Source: Candidatus Defluviicoccus seviourii
Lineage (GTDB): Bacteria > Pseudomonadota > Alphaproteobacteria > Rhodospirillales > Defluviicoccaceae
Assembly: GCA_900609035.2 (NCBI GenBank)
Contig: UXAT02000034.1
Location: 124,001-188,000 of the forward strand
DNA: 64,000 bases
Direction: 5' to 3'
Numbering within the stretch: position 1 is the first letter of the stretch; each line of letters starts with the position of its first letter. Below, in pieces: positions 1 to 8,953 of the stretch. Below the pieces are notes generated by a model, which had not been told where the DNA came from, did no database searches, and was given only the letters and a program-made list of their open reading frames with translations. Both the position numbers and the translations under genes were made by a program.

Positions 1-18
1 ATCCGCCATCCTTCCTCT

Positions 19-1035
19 CTACTTCAGCCCCCTCTCCTTAAGCCATGCCGGTAGCGGCAGGCCCTTTTCGCGCAAGAAGGCGGGATTGAACAGCTTGCTC
101 TGATAGCGGGTGCCGAAATCGCACAAGATTGTGACGATAACGTGCCCCGGCCCCAGATCGCGCGCGAGCCGGATGGCGCCCGCGACGTTGATGCCTGAGG
201 AGCCGCCGAGACACAAACCCTCGTGCTGCAGCAGGTCGAAGACGATCGGCAGCGCTTCCTCGTCCGCGATCTGGTAGGCGCGATCGACCGGCGCCCCTTC
301 GAGGTTGGCGGTGATGCGGCCCTGGCCGATCCCTTCCGTGATCGAGGTTCCCTCGGCCTTGAGCTCACCCCTCGTGTAGTAGCTGTAAAGCGCGGCGCCC
401 ATCGGATCGGCGAGGGCGATCACGACCTCGGGCTTCTGCTGCTTCAAGAACATGCCGACGCCGGCGAGCGTACCGCCGGTGCCGACCGCGCAGATGAAGC
501 CATCGACCCGGCCTTCGGTCTGGCGCCAGATCTCCGGCCCGGTCGTCGTCCGATGGCCCTCGCGGTTAGCGACGTTATCGAACTGGTTGGCCCAGATGGC
601 GCCGTTGGGTTCGGCAGCCGCCATCTCGGCTGCCAGCCGGCCGGACACTTTGACGTAGTTGTCCGGATTGCTGTAGGGCACCGCCGGGACCTCGCGCACA
701 TCCGCCCCGCTTAAGCGCAGCATGTCCTTCTTTTCCTGGCTCTGAGTGTCGGGGATGACGATCACGGTGCGGTAACCGAGCGCATTGCCGACCAGCGCCA
801 GGCCGATACCGGTGTTGCCGGCAGTCCCTTCGACGATGACGCCGCCCGGCTTGAGCTGGCCGCGGCGCTCGGCATCGCGCACGATCGCAAGCGCAGCACG
901 GTCCTTGACCGAGCCACCGGGGTTCAAGAACTCGGCCTTGCCGAGGATTTCGCAGCCTGTCACCTCCGAGGCTCGGCGAAGGCGGATCAGAGGTGTGTTG
1001 CCGATAGCTTCGACAAAACCGGCGCGAATATCCAT
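19..1035 (-). CDS. cysK: Cysteine synthase A-type PLP enzyme
   Basis: A 338-residue fold-type II PLP enzyme that would make L-cysteine from O-acetylserine and sulfide in the cytosol. The N-terminus carries the family signature IGNTPLIRL. The PLP lysine lies in GGSVKDR (Lys44), the substrate loop reads GTAGNTG (residues 70-76), and a phosphate-binding GTGGT stretch follows near residue 185. The length is slightly above classical CysK (about 310-320), as in many alphaproteobacterial paralogues. It is the last complete gene of a minus-strand run. A further minus-strand ATG at positions 7-9, preceded by a purine-rich AGAGGAAGG, suggests that another gene begins right at the left edge. Assignment as a cysteine synthase is firm at family level. 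A cystathionine beta-synthase-like or other beta-replacement role cannot be excluded. Confidence 0.9.
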   Translation of the reverse strand: MDIRAGFVEAIGNTPLIRLRRASEVTGCEILGKAEFLNPGGSVKDRAALAIVRDAERRGQLKPGGVIVEGTAGNTGIGLALVGNALGYRTVIVIPDTQSQEKKDMLRLSGADVREVPAVPYSNPDNYVKVSGRLAAEMAAAEPNGAIWANQFDNVANREGHRTTTGPEIWRQTEGRVDGFICAVGTGGTLAGVGMFLKQQKPEVVIALADPMGAALYSYYTRGELKAEGTSITEGIGQGRITANLEGAPVDRAYQIADEEALPIVFDLLQHEGLCLGGSSGINVAGAIRLARDLGPGHVIVTILCDFGTRYQSKLFNPAFLREKGLPLPAWLKERGLK

Positions 1036-1133
1036 GGGTACGGGACCGCTTCAGCGATGGCAGAGACGCGGCCACCCTACCGGCCTGATGTCGTTCGGAC
1101 AAGCGGACGGCACCCGGGTCTGGACCAGGCCGG

Positions 1134-1859
1134 TCAGACCGTATCGACCGGCGGCCGCGTGCGTTCGCGCCAACGGCGCACGGCAATCGGCACCAGCGCG
1201 AGAACGCCGAGCCCGACCAGGGCGAGAATAATCGTCGGCGTGAACACGTCCTTGAGGTTCGCCTCGGCACCGGCGTCGAACAGATCGCCCAAACCCGCCC
1301 CGAACGCCGTGTAGACGACGCCGCCGGGAATAATGCCGATCAGCGTCGCGATCACATACGGAATCAGACGCATGCCGAGGAAGGCGGGCACCAGGTTGAC
1401 CACCCAGAACGGAAAAACCGGCACCAGGCGCAAGAACAGAAGGTAGTTGAAGGCGTCGCGGCGGAATCCCTCCTCCATCCGCTTCACAAATGGACCGGCG
1501 CGCGCGCGCAATCCATCGCCCACGGCCGAGCGTGCAACCAGGAACAAGAGCGTTGCGCCTGCGGTCGCGCCGACAACGTTGAGGACACTGCCGAGCCAGG
1601 TCCCGAACAGGAATCCGCCGGCAAGCGTCATCACGGTCGCCCCCGGCAGCGAGGTCGCGACAACGACTGCGTAGACGAGGACAAAGCCGATGATAGCGAC
1701 GGTCGCGTGTGTCTCGACCAGCGCCTTCAGCGCCGCCCGGTTCTCGCGCAGGGTCTCCAGGTTGAGGTAGTCATTGAGGCCGAAGGCAAAACTGCCCGCG
1801 ATTACGCTGCCGAGCAGCGCCAACGGCAGCCAGCGTTTCAGCCGCGCCGCGGTGCTCAT
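1134..1859 (-). CDS. TVP38/TMEM64 (DedA/SNARE-associated) family membrane protein
   Basis: A 241-residue integral membrane protein of the TVP38/TMEM64 family. It has an N-terminal membrane helix (about residues 10-27), a long hydrophobic central region around residues 55-105 containing the glycine-rich family stretch (GATVMTLAGGFLFG), a further segment with FLRLVPVFPFWVVNL, and a C-terminal helix before a basic tail. Family members are proposed lipid scramblases or transporters, and the substrate here is unknown. I chose the ATG at 1859 because it overlaps the stop of the upstream flavoprotein gene as ATGA and has GAGGTGG upstream. An in-frame GTG at 1868 is possible. Translational coupling to a MerA-like flavin reductase matches the frequent pairing or fusion of these families, which suggests a shared redox or metal-related job. 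Confidence 0.88.
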   Translation of the reverse strand: MSTAARLKRWLPLALLGSVIAGSFAFGLNDYLNLETLRENRAALKALVETHATVAIIGFVLVYAVVVATSLPGATVMTLAGGFLFGTWLGSVLNVVGATAGATLLFLVARSAVGDGLRARAGPFVKRMEEGFRRDAFNYLLFLRLVPVFPFWVVNLVPAFLGMRLIPYVIATLIGIIPGGVVYTAFGAGLGDLFDAGAEANLKDVFTPTIILALVGLGVLALVPIAVRRWRERTRPPVDTV

Positions 1860-3283
1860 CCCAACCACCTCAGCATCCGGACGAGCCTGCGCGTGCGCGG
1901 ACTGAACAAGGTCGGCGTGTAGTAACTGCCGGCGGCCCGCTTGCTGATCTCGCTCAAGGTTGGGTAGGGAGCGATTACGCCCGCAAGCGCGCCGATCTTC
2001 ATGCGCTGACCGACCGCCAGTACCCAGGGCAGGATCAGCTCGCCCGCATGGGCGCCGACAATGCCGGCGCCCAGGACCTGGCCGCGTTTGGAAACGACCA
2101 CCTTGATCAATCCCTCGGTCGCCCGCTCCGTCCGCGCCCGGTCGTTCTCGGCAAAGGGGGACGTCAAGACGCGGACATCATCCATTCCCTCGGCGTGCGC
2201 CTGCGCCTCCGTCAAGCCGACGTGGGCAAGCTCCGGATCGGTGTAGGTCACCCATGGCAGGGCGCCGATGTCCACCTTTGCCGGCAGGCGGAACAGCGCG
2301 TTGCGCAGGACGATGCCGGCATGATAGCCGGCCAGATGCGTGAACTGATAGCTGCCGGCAACGTCGCCCGCGGCAAAGATGCGGCGGTTGCTGGTGCGCA
2401 GCCGCTGATCGACTGCGATGCCCTTGGGGCTGTACTGCACACCGGCCGCCTCCAGGCCCAGATCCTCGACATTGGGCCTTCGGCCGGCGGCGACCAACAG
2501 GTGCGAGCCGGCAATGTCCCGCTCACCTTCACCGTCGGCCACCACGACGGCCACACCACCGTCGCGTCGCTCGAGCTTGAGGATCTTGGCTCCTTCCTCG
2601 ATGGTGATGCCGTCGGCACGCAAAGCCTGGCGGACGATCGCGACCAGGTCCGGATCGTCCTTGGGCAGGATGGTCGCAAGGTCGAGCACGCTCACCTTCG
2701 CCCCCAGCCGCCGGTGCGCTTGCGCCATTTCGCAACCGATCGGTCCACCGCCGATGACGATCAGGTGCTCGGGCAACGCCTTGTTTTCGAAGATGTTCTC
2801 GTTGGTGAAAAAGGGAAGGTCGGCAAGCCCCGGGATCGGCGGCACGGCGGCACGGCTGCCGGTCGCGATAACAAATCGGCGGGCGCGGATGCGCTGCTCC
2901 CCGGTTTCAACCGTGCGTTCATCGACGAAGCGGGCGCGCGCTTGAATGACCGTGCACCCGAGCCCGGTGAAGCGTTCAACCGAGTCATGCGGCGCGATCT
3001 GCGCAATCACGTCATGGACGTGGCGGTTGACGGCCGCGAAATCGACCTGCGGTTCCCCCGCCTGCACCCCGAAGCGGCCGGCATGACGGATGTTCGCAGC
3101 CGCTTTGGCAGCGGCCAGCAGCGCCTTTGACGGCACGCAGCCGGTGTTCAGGCAGTCACCGCCCATCCGCGCCGCCTCGATCAGGACCGTGCGCGCACCC
3201 ATCTGCGCTGCGCCGGCCGCGACCGACAGTCCCGCCGATCCAGCCCCGATCACGCAGATGTCGGCCGAAATCGCGCGGATCAT
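1856..3283 (-). CDS. MerA-like pyridine nucleotide-disulfide oxidoreductase
   Basis: A 475-residue FAD/NAD(P)H flavoprotein of the dihydrolipoamide dehydrogenase/mercuric reductase family. Visible are the N-terminal FAD Rossmann motif GAGSAG (13-18), the redox-active disulfide in GGDCLNTGCVPSK (Cys44 and Cys49), a second dinucleotide motif GGGPIG for NAD(P)H, and the FAD-contacting AAGDVAGS. The C-terminal dimer-interface motif reads PYPTLSE where lipoamide dehydrogenases have HPTLSE. The missing catalytic histidine argues against lipoamide as substrate and resembles MerA-type enzymes. No N-terminal HMA metal-binding domain and no C-terminal vicinal CC pair are seen, so mercury reduction is not supported. 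It is coupled by an ATGA overlap to the TVP38-family gene downstream. The start ATG has GGGAG about nine bases upstream. Confidence 0.9.
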   Translation of the reverse strand: MIRAISADICVIGAGSAGLSVAAGAAQMGARTVLIEAARMGGDCLNTGCVPSKALLAAAKAAANIRHAGRFGVQAGEPQVDFAAVNRHVHDVIAQIAPHDSVERFTGLGCTVIQARARFVDERTVETGEQRIRARRFVIATGSRAAVPPIPGLADLPFFTNENIFENKALPEHLIVIGGGPIGCEMAQAHRRLGAKVSVLDLATILPKDDPDLVAIVRQALRADGITIEEGAKILKLERRDGGVAVVVADGEGERDIAGSHLLVAAGRRPNVEDLGLEAAGVQYSPKGIAVDQRLRTSNRRIFAAGDVAGSYQFTHLAGYHAGIVLRNALFRLPAKVDIGALPWVTYTDPELAHVGLTEAQAHAEGMDDVRVLTSPFAENDRARTERATEGLIKVVVSKRGQVLGAGIVGAHAGELILPWVLAVGQRMKIGALAGVIAPYPTLSEISKRAAGSYYTPTLFSPRTRRLVRMLRWLG

Positions 3284-3295
3284 GGCCCCGGCTCC

Positions 3296-3919
3296 CTATT
3301 CGGAAAGAAACCGCACCGGGCCGTACCAGGCCTCGGCGGTTCCACCGCGATTATCGCAGTCGCTCATGATCGCCACGGCATCGATCGTTTCAAGGTCGCG
3401 ACCATGGAAGCGCTTGAAATCCTCGCGAATATTGCGCCGCTCATGGACCCACGCGCCCGGCGCGGCCGGCGGGCCTGAGCGCAGCGCCACCATGTGCGCT
3501 TGCGATGCGAACGGATTGGGCCAGTCGGCGCCGACCGGCATCTTGCTCGCCCAGACATAGTTGATCGCCCGCGTCCGCCAGACGGCGATGCCGCCATCCT
3601 TGACGACGTAGAGCCGGGCTGGAAAGTCATCGCCGCCCTTTGTCTTCTCGTCGACCGTGCCATCGTATACGTGCTCGACCCGCCACGACCACTCAACGAT
3701 CGGGGTCGCGCGCAGATCGATGGTCTGGCGCAGGAAGAGCCCGGAGGCGCTGTTGCCGCAGCGGGCCTTCAACCCCTCGCCATCCACCTCATAGGTCGTT
3801 TCGCCCTTGAAGCGCTCGCGCTCCCAGCCGGCGATATCCTGAACCGAATACTCCGTCACCCCTGCGAGAGATGGCAGGCCGACCAGCGTCAGGGCGACAA
3901 CGACGGCCAACCGCCGCAT
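3296..3919 (-). CDS. Secreted DUF3047 domain protein
   Basis: A 207-residue protein that begins with a cleavable-looking signal peptide (MRRLAVVVALTLVGLPSLAG). The remainder matches the DUF3047 pattern: an early GLKARCGNSASG region, a VEWSWRV strand, a conserved GGDDFPARLYVV core, INYVWAS, and a late DCDNRGGTAEAWYGPVRF. The family has no assigned reaction and is predicted to be a beta-rich periplasmic protein. The start at 3919 was preferred over the in-frame upstream start at 3952 because it places the signal peptide at the N-terminus and has GGGGGA nine bases upstream. It begins 4 bases after the stop of the radical SAM gene, so the two are probably co-transcribed. Confidence 0.85.
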   Translation of the reverse strand: MRRLAVVVALTLVGLPSLAGVTEYSVQDIAGWERERFKGETTYEVDGEGLKARCGNSASGLFLRQTIDLRATPIVEWSWRVEHVYDGTVDEKTKGGDDFPARLYVVKDGGIAVWRTRAINYVWASKMPVGADWPNPFASQAHMVALRSGPPAAPGAWVHERRNIREDFKRFHGRDLETIDAVAIMSDCDNRGGTAEAWYGPVRFLSE

Positions 3920-3923
3920 CCGC

Positions 3924-4928
3924 TCATTCCCCCGCACTGCACGAAGCGCCACCCAGCACGCAGAAGCGGGCGCAGTGGCGGTGGTTGAGCTTCACCGTGC
4001 GACCGGCCTCGGCCAGGGTTGCGCCGAGTTCAAAGGCTTCGTCGTAGGGCAGCAGCGTGCAGGCGACCACGCTTGGTCCATCAGCACCCCTGCGCTTGAT
4101 CACCATGCGCGAGGTGGCGCACATCACCGAGGCGGGAGTCTTGCCGAGGATCGCCCAGCAGCGCTCCGTGATTTCGGGGACGTCTGCGTCCGCTTCCATC
4201 TCAGGGAACAGCACGAGACGGGTGGGATCGGCGGCATCAACGTCAATCCGCAGCGTTTCGAACAAGGCACGGAAGCCGGCACGCAGCTGCGCCGGGCTCT
4301 CCTTCCAAATCGTTCGGCCGGCGATGCTGACGTTGAAGCCGTGCCCGCACAGCCATCTAAGCCCGTCGATGGTCGGCTGCCAGGCCCGCTCCCCGCGCAG
4401 CCGCTCGTGACCCGCAGCCGCGTAATGATCGAGCGACACGCGCAGCGCCAGCCGCTCGCCATGGCGCCGATGCAGACCGAGCAATGGTTCCTTCAGCCGC
4501 TGCATGGGCTTCATCGCGTTGGTCAGCACCAAGGCGCGGTAGCCCGCCTGCAGCACATCTTCCAGCATGCCCAGGATATCGGGGTTCATGAACGGCTCAC
4601 CGCCGGTGAAGCCGATCTCGGCTGGCGGCGGATCCCGGCGCGCCGCCTCGTCGAGAAATACCCGGACGTCGCTGCGCCTCAAGTAAGCCAGGCGGTCGTT
4701 GCGCGGGCTTGATTCAATGTAGCAGTTATCGCAGGTCAGATTGCACAGCGTTCCGGTATTGAACCAGAGCGTCTCCAACCGCAGCAGCGGGACGCCCGCC
4801 CGCGGCTCACCTGCGGCAGTGACATCCGGGTCCGAGAACTTGATGCGAAGGCCACCGTCTGCCGGTGCCCCGCCCCCGTCCGCCAGCATTTCAGATTGCG
4901 CAAACGGCTTATCGTTCAGGCTGTCCAT
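3924..4928 (-). CDS. Radical SAM protein with C-terminal cysteine cluster
   Basis: A 334-residue protein with the radical SAM CxxxCxxC motif in GTLCNLTCDNCY, followed by the GGEP motif (GFTGGEPFMNP) that contacts S-adenosylmethionine. The C-terminal third holds several more cysteines (MCATSR, VACTLL, HCARFCVLGGASC), which suggests an auxiliary iron-sulfur cluster of SPASM/Twitch type. Such enzymes commonly modify peptides or cofactors, but no peptide substrate is evident nearby. I prefer the ATG at 4928, which has AGGTGA at good spacing. The GTG at 4940 lies within that ribosome binding site. It heads the minus-strand run whose next gene is the secreted DUF3047 protein, and it is divergent from a glycosyltransferase gene. 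Family assignment is firm, function unknown. Confidence 0.87.
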   Translation of the reverse strand: MDSLNDKPFAQSEMLADGGGAPADGGLRIKFSDPDVTAAGEPRAGVPLLRLETLWFNTGTLCNLTCDNCYIESSPRNDRLAYLRRSDVRVFLDEAARRDPPPAEIGFTGGEPFMNPDILGMLEDVLQAGYRALVLTNAMKPMQRLKEPLLGLHRRHGERLALRVSLDHYAAAGHERLRGERAWQPTIDGLRWLCGHGFNVSIAGRTIWKESPAQLRAGFRALFETLRIDVDAADPTRLVLFPEMEADADVPEITERCWAILGKTPASVMCATSRMVIKRRGADGPSVVACTLLPYDEAFELGATLAEAGRTVKLNHRHCARFCVLGGASCSAGE

Positions 4929-5102
4929 CAGCGCTTTCACCTACAGTGCCTCGCTTCTTACCCTACTTCTTCGCAGCGCGAACACGGAAGGTTTTGCGAT
5001 GAGGCACTTTTTTGGTGCAGCGGGATGCCACTGGCAGTGCGGAGGCAGCTCCGCCGGTCAGCATGCGCCGCTGTCCGCCCCGGCACAGCTCCGCGGCTGT
5101 CC

Positions 5103-5131
5103 ATAATTGTTTCTCTCTAAATTACACGCAA
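5103..5131 (-). promoter_or_regulatory. Possible sigma70-type promoter for the radical SAM operon
   Basis: On the minus strand a TTGCGT hexamer (5126-5131) lies 17 bases from AATTAT (5103-5108), in an AT-rich patch of an otherwise GC-rich divergent intergenic region. The -35 matches 3 of 6 and the -10 matches 4 of 6 consensus bases. This is a weak prediction by eye. Confidence 0.3.
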
Positions 5132-5163
5132 TTGTTTGTTTCGACGACGTGTGCGTTCCCATG

Positions 5164-5169
5164 TATAAG
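5164..5169 (+). promoter_or_regulatory. Possible -10 element for the glycosyltransferase operon
   Basis: TATAAG sits about 35 bases before the GTG start of the large glycosyltransferase gene. No convincing -35 is present (TTCGAC at 5140-5145 with an 18-base spacer is poor). If used, the transcript would begin near 5176. Confidence 0.22.
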
Positions 5170-5201
5170 ATCTTCCAGCACTGGGACATTCACACCAACG
5201 C

Positions 5202-7604
5202 GTGCCATACGTGAGCATTTCTTCAGTGGATAGTCTATTGCCTTCCCGCTCAACAAGTGTCCACAAGCCCGATGGCACATCGCTCACGGATGCTGGATCT
5301 GTGATGGCAGCGACTGCGCCACTTCGCTATTGGGCGCTGGGGAATGGCGTCCTTCTCCTGTCCTGGGATGGCGCGCCGGCGCCGGAAGCGGAGCATCTTG
5401 GCGTTCGCATCGGCGACGCCCTGGTGATGCCCCCGTTTTGCCTGGCCGAGCTTCCTCTCGACGACGGCTGCTCACGCAACCTGGTAAGCCTCGTTCCCGG
5501 CTGCAGGATCGGCGCTGGCGCCGCGATCACCGTGTGCGACGAAACCGGCGCGCCGATCGCGGCCAGTGCCGAAGGGCTAGATGGGGGGACGTCGGCCGGC
5601 GACACCGAAGCGGACACGACGCTGGCGGCAGCGTGGCTCGATCCCCTCGCCCTCCTTGACGGAACAGCCGCCGACGGCGCGGAAGCCTTGGCCCGCTTCC
5701 TTTTCGAAGTGTGCGCTCCGACATTCAGGCTCGGCCGCGATCCCACCTTCGTCGCGCTGTGCAACACACTGCTCGACGATCTGGGCACGCTCGAACAAGG
5801 CCTGTCCGGCCGCTGCCTTCTCCTTGACCGCTACCTGCTCGCCACGTGCGAGGTTCCGTCGGAGTTGAAAGCCCCGATCCGCGCGTATGTCCTCAGCGGC
5901 GCCATGGTCACGCCAGCACCATTCGCGCCGGCCCGGATTGGCGGCGGCAGCAACCAGCCGCATGCAACCCTGGCTCTCTTTCTGCCCGCGGCAGCCGCCA
6001 GCGCCGACTTACGGGTGATTGCGTTCGCCGACAACGGCATGATGCTCACCCGTTCACGGACCACGCGGGCGGGCTTGCCGACAGCGGGCGATTGGCTCAG
6101 CAGCCGCGATGGCGACGACAAACCGTTGCGCCGCTACGTTGTCGAATGTTTGGCGGGTCTGAGCGCCGGCAACGAGGACGCAGCCGCGCTATTGCGCGAG
6201 ATGTGGCTTTGCCTTGCCGGCGGCGGGTTCAGTGTGACCGACCCGGCGCAGCCAGTCGCGGCCGGGACGACCTGGATCTTCGGCAGCGAGGCCGGGGTGT
6301 TCGCGAGCGGCTGGATGCGTGATCGGTATCGCCTCGTTGCCGGGATCGAGGCCGAACGCGACGGCGTCCGAACGTTCGTTCCGCTCGACCAGTTGGTCCA
6401 TTGTCCGCCGCCAGAATGCGGCAAAGGCAATCAGGGCGCAGCCGACCACCCGTTGGATGAGCGCCGATTCGCTGCTTTCTTTGCGTACGACCGGCCGGCA
6501 CCGGCCGCGGCGCCATGTCGGCTGGCGTTGCGGCTCAAATCGGGCACACGCCTCACCTTCGCCGATGGCCCGTCGGCGGTCGACGCCCAGGAGGCCCACG
6601 ACCTCATTCTTGGCATGCTTGCACCGGCGCAGGCGACTGACGCAGCGCTCGGCACGTGCATCGAGCCGGCGATCGAGGCCTTCGCCGGCGAGGCAGGCCG
6701 GATCCCGCTCACCTGGGACTCGGTCGATTTTCGCGGCGGGCCAGCCAAGCCAACGGTGAGCCTGATCATCCCGCTCACCGAACGTACCCGCGTCCTTCGC
6801 TGCCGCGCCGGCCAGTTTGCCATCGACCCGTCGATGGCCGATGTCGAGGTCATCTTCACCGCTGCCGATCCCCGCACCTGGTGGCGGGTTGAGGCGTCGT
6901 TGCGCGATCTGTTGGCCGGCTACGGGCAGGGAGCCCGCGTCGTCGTGCCATCCCGGCCATGCCGGCCCGCCGAGGCACTCAACGCTGGCGCAAGCGTCGC
7001 GCGTGCACCGCTTCTCACGTTTTGCGGCACCGACAGCGTGCCAGAGGAGCGCGGCTGGATCGCAAAGCTCAAGACCACGCTCAGTTCCCGCCGACAGTGC
7101 GGCCTCGCCGGCGCCCGGATCTTGTTCGAGGACCATTCGCTCGCGCACGCGGGCGCAGACCTCTCGCTCGACGAGCGCGGCGCCTGGGCCGTGCAGCCGC
7201 GCCTGGCCGGCTTCCCGCGTGACTTTGCCGGCGCCGCTGGTGCTGGGCCGGTGCCGGTAGTCTCATCAGCCTGCCTGATGACACAGCGCACCTTGTTCGA
7301 GGATGTGGGCGGCTTCAGTGATGATTACCTGTGCCAGACCTACGCCGATGCCGATCTGTGCTTCAAGGTCCGCAGCACCGGCGCTGCCGTCTGGCATGCC
7401 GCCGACGTGATCGTATTTGCACTTGGCGACGGAAACAGCCTGAGCGAGGCCGAAAACGGCCTGCCCTTGCTCCTCGACCGGCGCCGCCTCACCCGCCGTT
7501 GGCAAGGCCAGGTCGATCTCGGCGATGACCGGGGCGATGAGCCCGCCGCTGCCGACGAGGGAACCGACGGTCGCCGCCCAAGCCGTCTGAAGGTCCACGC
7601 ATGA
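5202..7604 (+). CDS. Large GT2-family glycosyltransferase with unrecognised N-terminal region
   Basis: An 800-residue protein. Only the C-terminal 290 residues are recognisable as a GT-A (family 2) glycosyltransferase. That part starts at PTVSLIIPL near residue 518, has a metal-site-like CGTDSVPEE near 607 in place of a DxD, and a late ADADLCFKVR near 710 corresponding to the family's acidic acceptor motif. The first 500 residues match nothing I know and could bind acceptor or partner. The GTG at 5202 is the longest start. An ATG at 5304 (giving MAATAPLRYW) is equally plausible, so the N-terminus is uncertain. The gene overlaps the next glycosyltransferase by ATGA, which implies coupled synthesis. 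With the downstream GT4 and epimerase-like genes it probably builds or decorates a surface glycan or protein. Confidence 0.8.
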   Translation: MPYVSISSVDSLLPSRSTSVHKPDGTSLTDAGSVMAATAPLRYWALGNGVLLLSWDGAPAPEAEHLGVRIGDALVMPPFCLAELPLDDGCSRNLVSLVPGCRIGAGAAITVCDETGAPIAASAEGLDGGTSAGDTEADTTLAAAWLDPLALLDGTAADGAEALARFLFEVCAPTFRLGRDPTFVALCNTLLDDLGTLEQGLSGRCLLLDRYLLATCEVPSELKAPIRAYVLSGAMVTPAPFAPARIGGGSNQPHATLALFLPAAAASADLRVIAFADNGMMLTRSRTTRAGLPTAGDWLSSRDGDDKPLRRYVVECLAGLSAGNEDAAALLREMWLCLAGGGFSVTDPAQPVAAGTTWIFGSEAGVFASGWMRDRYRLVAGIEAERDGVRTFVPLDQLVHCPPPECGKGNQGAADHPLDERRFAAFFAYDRPAPAAAPCRLALRLKSGTRLTFADGPSAVDAQEAHDLILGMLAPAQATDAALGTCIEPAIEAFAGEAGRIPLTWDSVDFRGGPAKPTVSLIIPLTERTRVLRCRAGQFAIDPSMADVEVIFTAADPRTWWRVEASLRDLLAGYGQGARVVVPSRPCRPAEALNAGASVARAPLLTFCGTDSVPEERGWIAKLKTTLSSRRQCGLAGARILFEDHSLAHAGADLSLDERGAWAVQPRLAGFPRDFAGAAGAGPVPVVSSACLMTQRTLFEDVGGFSDDYLCQTYADADLCFKVRSTGAAVWHAADVIVFALGDGNSLSEAENGLPLLLDRRRLTRRWQGQVDLGDDRGDEPAAADEGTDGRRPSRLKVHA

Positions 7605-8866
7605 GCCCGCTGCGCGTCCTGTTTGTTTGCAATGGCCACCCGGCGCTCGACCCCAGTGAAGCGTCGTGGGGAGCGCACGACCTGTACCAGGCGCTGCGGG
7701 AGCAGGGCGAGCTTGAACCGATGCTGCTCGCCTGCACAAGCGCGTCTGCCCGAACTCCGAGCGGCGAGGTCCGCTTGCAGGGCATCGGCCGCTCGGCGGA
7801 TGAGGCGCTCCTGCCGGTGGGCGATTTCGATCCCGTGATGTTAGCCGCGCGCGATGGCAGCGCCGCACTCAAGGTGTTTGCCGACCTTCTGGCGCAATTC
7901 CGCCCACACATCATCCACTTCCACAACTTCCGCCGGCTCGGGCTGGAGGCGCTGGTCGTGGTCCGGCGCATCCGGCCCCAGGCCCGCATTGTCGCCACCC
8001 TCTCCGATCACGATCTCATCTGCGCCAACGACGGCCAGATGGTGACCACCGCCGGAGCGCCTTGCGCCGGCGCCAGCCTCGATGCCTGCCGCCGCTGCCT
8101 GAAGGACGCGTCGTCCGCCGATCTCGTCGCTCGCGAGCTGCATGTCCGCAATCTGGTTTCGCTCGTCGATCGCTTTGTGACGCCGAGCCGGTCCCTGCGC
8201 GAACGGCTGCTTGCCTGGGGCGCGCCGCGCGGCAAGGTGCAGACGATCCCTTACGGTCTCGCCGATCGCCCGCCGGCAGTTCCTCCGCGTGCTGACCAGC
8301 CACGGCGCAGCTTCGGCATCTTTGCCCCCATTGCGCCCGACAGCGGCCTCATGTGCGCATTAGGGGCAGCGCACCTGCTCAAGGAGCAGGGCTCAGAGGC
8401 GGCCCTGCGCTTCCACGCGCTCACCCAGCCCGAAGCCGGCGATTTTGCGGACCAGTTCATGGCCGGTGTCGCGCAGGCCGCATCGGTCGCGTCGTACCCC
8501 GGCCCCTGCCGGCGCGACGAATTGCCGGCGTTGATGGCCAGCGTTGACTGGGTTCTGGTACCAACGCTCAAGCCAGCGGATGCCTCTGCCATTATTCTCG
8601 AAGCCTTCCAAACCGGGCGCCCCGTCATCGCCGCGGATACGGATGCGGTGCAGGAAATGGTGCGCGATGGCATCAACGGTCTGTTGTTCCAGCGCGGCGA
8701 TGCAGGCGATCTGGCCCGCACGATGCGCCGTGCCGCCAGCGAGAACGGTCTGTGGGAGCGGCTTTCCGCTGCCATTCCACCGCTCCCCTCCCTAGCCGAG
8801 GCCGTCGACCGCCACCTGGCCCTTTACAACGCTCTCCTGCGGGCGCGCGAGCTCGCCCCCGTCTGA
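7601..8866 (+). CDS. GT4-family (group 1) glycosyltransferase
   Basis: A 421-residue GT-B fold glycosyltransferase. The N-terminal domain starts with VLFVCNGHPA and an ASWGAHDLYQAL loop, and contains HIIHFHNF. The C-terminal donor-binding domain has DWVLVPTLKPADASAIILEA followed by GRPVIAAD and GINGLLF, the usual region contacting the nucleotide sugar with its E-x7-E-like glutamate. A cysteine-rich patch near residues 145-170 (CAGASLDACRRCL) is the sort of local metal-binding insertion seen in some GT4 enzymes. The start overlaps the stop of the preceding GT2 gene by ATGA. Sugar and acceptor cannot be deduced. Confidence 0.87.
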   Translation: MSPLRVLFVCNGHPALDPSEASWGAHDLYQALREQGELEPMLLACTSASARTPSGEVRLQGIGRSADEALLPVGDFDPVMLAARDGSAALKVFADLLAQFRPHIIHFHNFRRLGLEALVVVRRIRPQARIVATLSDHDLICANDGQMVTTAGAPCAGASLDACRRCLKDASSADLVARELHVRNLVSLVDRFVTPSRSLRERLLAWGAPRGKVQTIPYGLADRPPAVPPRADQPRRSFGIFAPIAPDSGLMCALGAAHLLKEQGSEAALRFHALTQPEAGDFADQFMAGVAQAASVASYPGPCRRDELPALMASVDWVLVPTLKPADASAIILEAFQTGRPVIAADTDAVQEMVRDGINGLLFQRGDAGDLARTMRRAASENGLWERLSAAIPPLPSLAEAVDRHLALYNALLRARELAPV

Positions 8867-8953
8867 GATGCGCTGTCAGACTCCCCTTCCGTCGAGAATG
8901 CCGCTTTCAAACCTGCTCCAAGCCCCGATCGCCCGAACCCGGAGTCCACGCTG

